From an uncultured Oscillospiraceae bacterium (lineage in GTDB: Bacteria; Bacillota; Clostridia; Oscillospirales; Acutalibacteraceae): a stretch of DNA of 29,441 nucleotides. The stretch is from positions 1 through 29,441 of the forward strand of contig UQSH01000017.1 in the NCBI GenBank assembly GCA_900543795.1. The letters run 5' to 3'. The first letter of the stretch is position 1. Every line of letters begins with the position of its first letter. Shown here piece by piece: positions 23,758-29,441 of the stretch. The notes below the pieces were generated by a model that saw nothing but the letters and a program-made list of their open reading frames with translations, did no database searches and had not been told where the DNA came from. The translations under genes and the position numbers were made by a program.

Positions 23758-24067
23758 CGATGTGATTCTAAACTTTTTTGTTTAGAAATTTTATCTTCTT
23801 TTGTTCTTGATTATTTGATGTATCCATATTATCCATCGTTGCCGATATACTGTTATCATTTTGTTATCAACCTTGATAACAGCCATAATATTTCACAATC
23901 TGTTGTTAAGTTCATTATAACAGATAAGACATAACGACGCAATAAAAATTCAAAAAAGCATTTAAAAACCTACTCTAATATGTCAGCATTTTAAGGCTCT
24001 GAAACCCGCATAAATACTGCGTTTCAAAATGTCAAAAAGGAAGACAAAGTGTATAAAAGCTCAAACA
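23758..24067. other. Non-coding stretch at the presumed island edge
   Basis: No convincing gene on either strand. It contains an 8-bp hairpin with a T6 loop (TTCTAAAC 23766-23773, GTTTAGAA 23780-23787), a cluster of TGTTATCA repeats at 23851-23881, and an imperfect hairpin near 24000-24027 (GAAACCCGCA ... TGCGTTTC) that may serve as the CBASS operon's 3' end, although it lacks a T run. The composition is AT-rich. Confidence 0.5.
23851..23881. repeat. Nested TGTTATCA direct and inverted repeats
   Basis: TGTTATCA at 23851-23858 and 23862-23869, and its reverse complement TGATAACA at 23874-23881. The inner pair forms the perfect palindrome GTTATCAA-CC-TTGATAAC (23863-23880). This spacing suggests a protein-binding site such as a recombinase arm site or an operator. 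Confidence 0.55.
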
Positions 24068-24913
24068 TTAATAACTATCCCTTTGTTCACTATATCGTTT
24101 GTGAAGTCTTGTGGAACTTAGTTTGTGAAACAGTGAATGTGTTATAAATTGTAGTTGCCTACGCTCATCAATGCATTCTTGTAACTGCAAGGATAGTTTC
24201 TCGTCATAATCGGTATCATCGAGCTTTGATATGATAATCTTTTCTGCAACATGGATTCTATTGCATTCTTTATATGCTATCATCTCCTCAGCTATTTTAA
24301 GAAAGGCAGGTATAAACGCACAAATCAACAGAAAATAATTATCAAATTTAAAAATGCATATTGCGAACACTATAAAAACAATAACTGAAAAAGCACAACT
24401 GTATTTTGAGATTTTTTCATCAAAGCCACAGTTTTCTTTTTGAGCAGTCTTTATTTCCTCCTGAAATGTCATGCTGTCATTTAATATGTACCAATCTTTA
24501 ACGCCTTTATATTTATCCGTACCACTGTGAGAAATCTGCTTTTCATATGTTTTTCTATGGTGTTTTGAAACGAAATCACGATAACTCAAGAGATTGGCAA
24601 CATCATATCCATTGTAGACAGATTTATGTTTAAAGCCAAAAAGATTACAGTCGATATATGTTCTTATACCTGCAGCAAGTTTAATGATTTTTGTTCTACT
24701 ATAATCAATTACTGCTCCGATGATTGTAATTATAGCTGTAACATATGCAATCATTGTTGGGTGCTTTCCTTCATCAAACCATCCGACAAGAATTAATATA
24801 AGCATAAGGAGCCAAGATAGAATTCCAAATAGCTCTGCTGTATTATAAGCATGGCGTGCAGAATATTGTAACGATAAATACTCTTTATTGTTTTGTTTCT
24901 CTTTGATGCTCAT
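24068..24913 (-). CDS. S-4TM-type CBASS membrane effector
   Basis: A 281-residue membrane protein whose layout matches the SMODS-associated 4TM (S-4TM) effector family: a short basic N terminus, two close helices (about 29-46, FGILSWLLMLILILVGWF; about 54-71), a cytoplasmic region of about 100 residues, and two more helices (about 174-188 and 192-210), then a charged helical tail of about 70 residues. In CBASS the effector binds the cyclic nucleotide made by the CD-NTase and damages the membrane, killing the infected cell. The start overlaps the E2-like gene by 29 bases and has its own GGAGAG eight bases upstream. The membrane layout is seen directly; ligand and mode of action are inferred from the family. 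Confidence 0.75.
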   Translation of the reverse strand: MSIKEKQNNKEYLSLQYSARHAYNTAELFGILSWLLMLILILVGWFDEGKHPTMIAYVTAIITIIGAVIDYSRTKIIKLAAGIRTYIDCNLFGFKHKSVYNGYDVANLLSYRDFVSKHHRKTYEKQISHSGTDKYKGVKDWYILNDSMTFQEEIKTAQKENCGFDEKISKYSCAFSVIVFIVFAICIFKFDNYFLLICAFIPAFLKIAEEMIAYKECNRIHVAEKIIISKLDDTDYDEKLSLQLQECIDERRQLQFITHSLFHKLSSTRLHKRYSEQRDSY

Positions 24914-25532
24914 TAATTACTCTCTCCATATGCTTATAATCTTGTTTTGCCTGCCGAACTACGCTCTCGTCCAAAAACAAAGTTTTTATATTAGGATGAC
25001 AATTCCGCGTTTTACAGTTGCTACCACAAGGACAAGGCAAATGCCCGCGATATTTATAATTTCTTAAGGAAATACTTTGCAGTAATAAATAAACCTTGAC
25101 GTAATCTTCTATACCGGTAATTTCCCTATATGAATCCAGCACTCCATCCAATCCGTGTTTTCTGTCTTCATAAGGAAAATATCCAAACCGTTCATAATAC
25201 TCATAAGAGAAAAAGTATGGTTCAATAAAATCAACATACAACCTAACGAGCGAACAATCCTTTGATTCGGCAATTTTTAAATCAATAGGCGTTGATAAAC
25301 AAAGCATACCATTAGAGTACTTGTGTATATAGTCGGATTTTAAAGCGCCTTTCGTCTCATACACTTCAGAAAAGAATGGAGATTTGTAATCAACCACTAT
25401 TTTAATATGGTAGGTATTGTTGATATAGAAACCCTTATCATGAATCTCTACAGTGATTTCACCCTTGATAACATTGTCCAAACAGCTTAATCCTGGTTGC
25501 AACTTCAGTAGCTCATCAATTTTAAGGTTCAT
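24885..25532 (-). CDS. E2-like conjugating enzyme with SEC-C zinc motif (CBASS)
   Basis: A 215-residue protein between the CD-NTase and the effector. Residues about 25-110 resemble an E2 ubiquitin-conjugating fold: beta strands (YHIKIVVDY), SPFF, then DYIHKYSNGMLCLSTPID, which matches the E2 active site layout (His70, Asn74, candidate catalytic Cys78). The C-terminal part has CPCGSNCKTRNCH (Cys167, Cys169, Cys178, His179), a SEC-C zinc-binding motif. No E1 or JAB partner gene is present. In E2-only CBASS systems the E2-like protein is known to act on the CD-NTase and enhance its output. The gene starts three bases after the CD-NTase stop and has only a weak ribosome binding site, suggesting coupled translation. 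Confidence 0.78.
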   Translation of the reverse strand: MNLKIDELLKLQPGLSCLDNVIKGEITVEIHDKGFYINNTYHIKIVVDYKSPFFSEVYETKGALKSDYIHKYSNGMLCLSTPIDLKIAESKDCSLVRLYVDFIEPYFFSYEYYERFGYFPYEDRKHGLDGVLDSYREITGIEDYVKVYLLLQSISLRNYKYRGHLPCPCGSNCKTRNCHPNIKTLFLDESVVRQAKQDYKHMERVINEHQRETKQ

Positions 25533-25535
25533 AAG

Positions 25536-26741
25536 TTATTGTGCTCTCCAAGGCTTGTTATGTGCGGTTATGCTAACTGGTGATGAACGTTGGGGTATAT
25601 ACTTCTTACCACTGTCTGTTCTGCTTAACATAGATTCCCCGAAAATGTTAATAACACCTACATTATTATCGGCATTGTTTAATGAATTGAAATCCTGTAA
25701 AACAGCATTTATCCAATTGAAGAAATATGTAACATTCTTTGAGTTTTCGTTCCAACTATCAGCGAGATTGTCATCCGGATTTGAGGGATTTGCTATATTC
25801 CATTCTTTTCCGTCACACCGTATTAATGTTTTTAACGGCTGAACGCTCTTAAAGAGGATATGGTTCTCGCGCAGTAGACTGTAACCAGCAAGCTCGTTTA
25901 CAACATAATCTAACAACTCAAATGTATTATAATGAGTCGGAGCGTTTTTCGCTATGGTTGTAGCTAATGTCGCTATTATTACGCTCTTAACCTTATAGTC
26001 TTTGATTTGAGGTTTGTTAAAGTATTCATTGTTATGCACCTTCAGCAATTGAATTACCCGTTGTAACGGAGTTCGTATTAATGGTTTGGGAATGTCGTCT
26101 GCTGTAGTATAAGCTGATCTGTTTTCTAACAGAAGCCGATTAACATTAGTGTGAACACCGTAATCTATGAATTTTTGATTCACGGATTCAAACCAAGATT
26201 GATATCCCTTTGGATTGCTACTTCCCCAGTCGGAAGCCTTGTCCGTGGTTATCGCAATCGACGTATCACAAAGGTCTGGATGCAAACTACGAGATTTCAT
26301 AGATATGATTCTATCTGGCGTCTCGTGAACGGAAGGAACAAGGTCGATACTGAATCCGACACCGTTAACATCACTATAATTAACGGTGATACATTCGTCA
26401 TAAAAGTCTAATCTTGGTGAATATCGTCCGTCTGATTTTAAAGCGTCTTTCAACTCCTCGTAAAGTGCATCTGGTGTAATGTCATTTTTGTTATAGTTAA
26501 CCTCGCATATCACATCTAAGTCATAATCCGCTTGTCTTTTGCGAACTTGAGGCTTAACTACCGTGCCGATCGAAAATGAACCCTGGGGATAAAGATGTGC
26601 ATCAATACCTTTATCGTCAAGGAATTTTGCAATCGCTTCGTATTTTTCCACTGCGTTATTATACATAGTTGGAGTAATATCTAACCCCTCAACTATTTTA
26701 AGTATATCTTCTCTTCTCTCTCTGATAACATCACTGTTCAT
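25536..26741 (-). CDS. CD-NTase (cGAS/DncV-like cyclic nucleotide synthase)
   Basis: A 401-residue nucleotidyltransferase of the SMODS/CD-NTase type, first gene of a CBASS operon. It carries the family's catalytic layout: GSFSIG at residues 54-59, ADYDLDVICEV with Asp74 and Asp76 as metal ligands, and FSIDLVPS with the third acid Asp133. The C-terminal half is helical, as in DncV-like enzymes. On sensing phage it would make a cyclic di- or trinucleotide that opens the membrane effector. The frame is open to 26864, but ATG at 26741 has AGGAGGT eight bases upstream, so I take that as the start. The C terminus ends in HNKPWRAQ, without the terminal glycine of Cap2-linked enzymes. Confidence 0.88.
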   Translation of the reverse strand: MNSDVIRERREDILKIVEGLDITPTMYNNAVEKYEAIAKFLDDKGIDAHLYPQGSFSIGTVVKPQVRKRQADYDLDVICEVNYNKNDITPDALYEELKDALKSDGRYSPRLDFYDECITVNYSDVNGVGFSIDLVPSVHETPDRIISMKSRSLHPDLCDTSIAITTDKASDWGSSNPKGYQSWFESVNQKFIDYGVHTNVNRLLLENRSAYTTADDIPKPLIRTPLQRVIQLLKVHNNEYFNKPQIKDYKVKSVIIATLATTIAKNAPTHYNTFELLDYVVNELAGYSLLRENHILFKSVQPLKTLIRCDGKEWNIANPSNPDDNLADSWNENSKNVTYFFNWINAVLQDFNSLNNADNNVGVINIFGESMLSRTDSGKKYIPQRSSPVSITAHNKPWRAQ

Positions 26742-26802
26742 AATTTGAACCTCCTGTAATTTTACAAAAATATTACATTGCGTTTGTTTTTCTTGTATAT
26801 TA

Positions 26803-26855
26803 CTTCTGGATGTGTTATCATTATTAATGACGTTGGATGTTAACTCATCCAGAAG
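26803..26855. repeat. Inverted repeat upstream of the CD-NTase gene
   Basis: CTTCTGGATG (26803-26812) and CATCCAGAAG (26846-26855) are perfect 10-bp arms separated by 33 bases. They lie 60-115 bases upstream of the CD-NTase start, in its likely leader or promoter. TGTTATCATT at 26813-26822 repeats the motif at 23851-23860. Confidence 0.6.
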
Positions 26856-26898
26856 CATTATCAATTACTCGTTTCGATTAATTGGTGATGCTTTTTTT
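26854..26898 (+). terminator. Hairpin with T run between the Fic and CD-NTase genes
   Basis: AGCATTATCAATTA (26854-26867) pairs with TAATTGGTGATGCT (26879-26892), 14 positions including two G-U pairs, followed by seven T on the plus strand. The neighbouring genes are on the minus strand, so it may instead be a leader structure. I see no second terminator for the Fic gene. Confidence 0.45.
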
Positions 26899-26932
26899 AT
26901 CATAGCTTTAACCTGCCTTTCTTAATTCGCTA

Positions 26933-28015
26933 TCAATTATTTCTCCTTGCTAAATCTAACAAATCAACAAAATAATACAATCTGTTTCGCTTTCTATCGT
27001 CTCCGGACAAAATGTGCACATCCTCCAAAGTGTCAAGATATCGCTTTGCTTGACCTATAGTAACGTTGATTCTTTCTGATAAATATGTTGATGTAAGAAT
27101 AGGGTGTGTAAACAAGCAGTCTATTATTAAATCAAATTTTGGGCTATTAATTGTATTCTGAAGCGTTAGCTTGGTCCTTTTATATAAATCATTGAGAGAC
27201 TCGATATAATCAATGTGTTTAGTTGCCTGCACAATACATTTCTTCAAAAAGAATTTAATCCACTCGTCATAACTGTTATTGCGCGAATCTGTAAGCTTAC
27301 TGTAGTACACACTTTTATCTTGGCTTATTGCTTCACTTATATAGAAAAAAGGAGCATTAATGACTTTTGCTTTATATAAATACAAGGTTATAAGTAATCT
27401 TCCAACCCTGCCATTGCCGTCGTCAAACGGGTGAATTGATTCAAATTGAGAATGAATAATAGCAGCCTTTATTAATGGGTTAATTCCATCATTACTGTCA
27501 TTCATATAATCTATCAATTCGTCCATATACTTTTTCGTTTCGGTATAAGCCGGTGGAATATATACGGTCGTGCCATAACTATTAACGATTTTATTGTTCT
27601 CTGTTTTATATTTTCCAAGTGTATGTATTTTGCTTTTGGGAAGTATACCGTTAAGCATTATCCTATGAAGATTTTGCATGAACCTGTGAGAGAAATTTTC
27701 ATTTTTTAAGTACTCTGTCGCATATACAATTGCACGAGTATGATTATTAACTTCAATTCTTACTTTATTAGTAGTGTTCCTTTGGCTGATATCATCTTCA
27801 AACAAATCGCTAATTGTCGTTTGCGTTCCTTCAATATACATTGAAGATGCAGCCTCTTTTTTGTGTAGCAATGGGATTAGTATACTGTTAAACTGGTAAC
27901 TGGAAATCTTGCCTTCAAGTACGCCTAAATACTTTGATGCCATAAACAATTCGTTTAAAAATTCGTTTGCATTATAGTCTTCAAGTCTTTCATCAATAAA
28001 TTTAAGCGTTCCCAT
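26933..28015 (-). CDS. Fic family protein (class II, autoinhibited)
   Basis: A 360-residue Fic-domain protein that would transfer AMP, or another nucleotide-phosphate group, from a nucleotide to a hydroxyl side chain of a target protein. The catalytic HPFDDGNGRVGR (about residues 194-205) is an exact HxFxDGNGRxxR motif. An N-terminal SxxxEG element in SSMYIEGTQ (about 54-62) fits the class II inhibitory helix, so it is probably held inactive until triggered. The C-terminal 80 residues resemble a winged helix (STYLSERINVTIGQAKRYLDTLEDVHIL). I chose ATG at 28015, preceded by AAGGAG; ATG at 28042 would fall at the predicted transcription start. No separate antitoxin gene is seen. Confidence 0.9.
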   Translation of the reverse strand: MGTLKFIDERLEDYNANEFLNELFMASKYLGVLEGKISSYQFNSILIPLLHKKEAASSMYIEGTQTTISDLFEDDISQRNTTNKVRIEVNNHTRAIVYATEYLKNENFSHRFMQNLHRIMLNGILPKSKIHTLGKYKTENNKIVNSYGTTVYIPPAYTETKKYMDELIDYMNDSNDGINPLIKAAIIHSQFESIHPFDDGNGRVGRLLITLYLYKAKVINAPFFYISEAISQDKSVYYSKLTDSRNNSYDEWIKFFLKKCIVQATKHIDYIESLNDLYKRTKLTLQNTINSPKFDLIIDCLFTHPILTSTYLSERINVTIGQAKRYLDTLEDVHILSGDDRKRNRLYYFVDLLDLARRNN

Positions 28016-28047
28016 ATTACGCAACTCCTTAACCTTTTTCATCTATC

Positions 28048-28075
28048 ATTATAGCGATTATTTTTTATTTGTCAA
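28048..28075 (-). promoter_or_regulatory. Consensus promoter of the Fic gene
   Basis: On the minus strand TTGACA (28070-28075) and TATAAT (28048-28053), both perfect, are 16 bases apart. Transcription would start near 28041. Confidence 0.85.
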
Positions 28076-28081
28076 TAGCTT

Positions 28082-28112
28082 TACCTGCATTTTTATATGA
28101 TTTATGCAGGTA
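28082..28112. promoter_or_regulatory. Palindrome upstream of the Fic promoter
   Basis: TACCTGCAT (28082-28090) and ATGCAGGTA (28104-28112) are perfect 9-bp arms separated by 13 bases, six bases upstream of the -35 box. Possible operator for the Fic protein's own winged helix or another regulator. TACCTGCAT also occurs at 23292-23300. Confidence 0.5.
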
Positions 28113-28213
28113 TGTTAATAAATTCTTTGTTTTGCGTGCGTTTTAACAGTTATCGTTTGTTCAAGAGGTCTTCTGTCAGTATAGCTTGCATAATATATAT
28201 TTAATGCAGAAAT

Positions 28214-28243
28214 GAGGGTAGCAATGGTTTCATTGCTACCCTC
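28214..28243 (-). terminator. Hairpin downstream of the PDDEXK nuclease gene
   Basis: GAGGGTAGCAATG (28214-28226) pairs perfectly with CATTGCTACCCTC (28231-28243) around a 4-base loop. It lies 39 bases past the nuclease stop. There is no clear T run on either strand, so it may be a stabilising 3' end rather than an efficient terminator. Confidence 0.6.
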
Positions 28244-28281
28244 AATAATTGCTCCTAAATGCTTATATAAATTGTCTGTTC

Positions 28282-29286
28282 CTACTTGATTCTGTTTTGA
28301 ATATCCTCAACTGAAGGCAATTGCTTCTCAAGTGTTTCAGGAAGCCGGCTCGTAATCTTGTACTCACTAACGCCAATGGGTTTTGACATGTCACGCAGCG
28401 AATATTCTGCAACAACATCATTTTTGCTCTTGCAAAGCAGTAAGCCAATGGAAGGATTGTCCTGCTCAGTTTTCACGATATCATCAACTGCTGACAGATA
28501 GAAATTCAATTTGCCTGCATATTCGGGCTTAAAATCGCCTGTTTTTAGCTCAATTACCACATAACAATGTAGGTTAATATTGTAGAACAGCAGATCAATG
28601 TAAAAATCATCTCCGGCTACATTCAGATGATATTGATTACCTACAAAGGCAAAGCCTGTGCCGAGTTCAAGTAGAAGATTAGTTACATCTTGCACAAGTG
28701 CGTTTTCAATATCCTTTTCAATCATATCCTCTTTGAATGGGATAAAATCAAAAATGTACGGATCCTTCATCGTTTGAACAGCTAATTCGCTTTGCGGTGA
28801 GGGCAAACGGCTCTCAAAATTTGAAATCTTATCTGCTTTTACCTGACGCTCATATAATCCGCTTTCAATCTGATGAACGAGCACATTTCGTGACCAACCG
28901 TTTTCAATTGATTTCTTGATATACCAAGTCCTTATATCAGCGTCATCAAATTTATCCATAAGGACAATATTGTGTCCCCACGGAATTTGTGCAACAACCT
29001 GTTGCACAAATTCTTCATCAGGATATAATTCTGCAAACTTTGCCATGTACTTTAAATTTCTAACCGAATAGCCTTTTGAATTCGGAAATTCCAAAGCGAT
29101 ATCGGTTGACAAATTTTCAATGAATTTATTGCCCCATGTCTTGTGGTTGTTAATAATTTTACCGATATTATAGTAGAGAATAATCAACTCTTTATTTACA
29201 CTTGCAGTAGCTTTATATCTTGCATTTGCTATTTCTTGCTTTATTGATTCAATAGTTTCGAGATATTCATTGTTATTAACTAACAT
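28282..29286 (-). CDS. PDDEXK nuclease domain protein (DUF1016/YhcG type)
   Basis: A 334-residue protein of the DUF1016/YhcG family. The N-terminal domain (about 1-150) is the helical DUF1016 type (EIANARYKATASVNKELIILYYNIGKII, GYSVRNLKYMAKFAE, IPWGHNIVLMDK). The C-terminal domain (about 190-320) is a PDDEXK nuclease fold: FAFVGNQYHLNVAGDDFYIDLLFYN supplies the Asp and CYVVIELKTGDFKPEYAGKLNFY the ExK. Relatives occur in restriction-like and other defence neighbourhoods. Target is unknown. AAAGGAG precedes the ATG by about eight bases. Promoter visible at 29325-29353. It lies at the edge of the window, so its other partners may be outside. Confidence 0.9.
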   Translation of the reverse strand: MLVNNNEYLETIESIKQEIANARYKATASVNKELIILYYNIGKIINNHKTWGNKFIENLSTDIALEFPNSKGYSVRNLKYMAKFAELYPDEEFVQQVVAQIPWGHNIVLMDKFDDADIRTWYIKKSIENGWSRNVLVHQIESGLYERQVKADKISNFESRLPSPQSELAVQTMKDPYIFDFIPFKEDMIEKDIENALVQDVTNLLLELGTGFAFVGNQYHLNVAGDDFYIDLLFYNINLHCYVVIELKTGDFKPEYAGKLNFYLSAVDDIVKTEQDNPSIGLLLCKSKNDVVAEYSLRDMSKPIGVSEYKITSRLPETLEKQLPSVEDIQNRIK

Positions 29287-29324
29287 AATCTTTCTCCTTT
29301 ATTATGCTATTATGCTTATTTAAT

Positions 29325-29353
29325 ATTTTATCATATTTACAACATATTTTCAA
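29325..29353 (-). promoter_or_regulatory. Promoter of the PDDEXK nuclease gene
   Basis: On the minus strand TTGAAA (29348-29353) and TAAAAT (29325-29330) are 17 bases apart, about 40 bases before the ATG. Nothing further is recognised from 29354 to the window end. Confidence 0.65.
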
Positions 29354-29441
29354 TTCGCAAATAATTTATAATACATCATAAAGGTTATATGTCTGGAATT
29401 GCAGCTTATATTTTTATCACAACATCTTATCTATTCTATCT

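Noticed and set aside
23650..23934. Plus-strand 94-residue frame
   Set aside because: It is antisense to the kinase remnant and extends into AT-rich non-coding DNA with no ribosome binding site or motif.
26742..26864. 41-residue N-terminal extension of the CD-NTase
   Set aside because: It would run through the inverted repeat and lacks a ribosome binding site; AGGAGGT precedes the internal ATG at 26741.
28016..28042. Upstream ATG of the Fic gene
   Set aside because: It falls at the predicted transcription start and includes the Shine-Dalgarno of the chosen start within its codons.

Overview
The window looks like part of a chromosome from an anaerobic, low-to-moderate-GC Firmicute, most likely a gut Clostridia of the Oscillospiraceae/Ruminococcaceae type. 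This is an inference from strong AGGAGG-type ribosome binding sites, sigma-A-like promoters, a GTP-dependent PEP carboxykinase, a stand-alone AICAR transformylase, a cofactor-independent phosphoglycerate mutase and a DNA polymerase I that appears to lack proofreading. No 16S gene or other definitive taxonomic marker is present.

Layout. 1-290 holds a 93-bp tandem repeat; each unit carries the 5' half of a tRNA-Arg(ACG)-like sequence on the minus strand. 394-1469 (minus) is a two-gene unit: a zinc-ribbon membrane protein and a C_GCAxxG_C_C family protein. 1676-10572 (plus) carries an unknown lipoprotein, a PMT/ArnT-like membrane glycosyltransferase, polA, rimI, tsaD and pckG. 10621-10700 is a miniature inverted-repeat element lying between two convergent terminators. 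10764-11939 (minus) is a single-domain AICAR formyltransferase, whose promoter overlaps a divergent promoter for a five-gene plus-strand operon: two RimK-like ATP-grasp proteins, FeoB, a CYTH-domain fusion and an EamA transporter. 17520-21224 is a glycolytic cluster, pgk-tpiA-gpmI. 21408-23150 (minus) is a cytoplasmic family 2 glycoside hydrolase.

From about 23.4 kb the character changes. Only the last 52 codons of a sensor histidine kinase remain, next to the kinase's original terminator, and the sequence to the right is an accessory defence region, all on the minus strand. It contains a three-gene CBASS-type anti-phage operon: a CD-NTase cyclic nucleotide synthase, an E2-like conjugating enzyme fused to a SEC-C zinc motif, and an S-4TM-type four-helix membrane effector. 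Upstream are a Fic-family AMPylator-like protein with an inhibitory motif and a DUF1016/YhcG-type PDDEXK nuclease. The CBASS operon has an E2-like protein but no visible E1 or JAB gene, so it resembles the 'short' type II architecture. This is the most interesting system in the window. The kinase stub suggests the island was inserted into, or replaced, the 5' part of a kinase gene. The other end of the island is not in this window.
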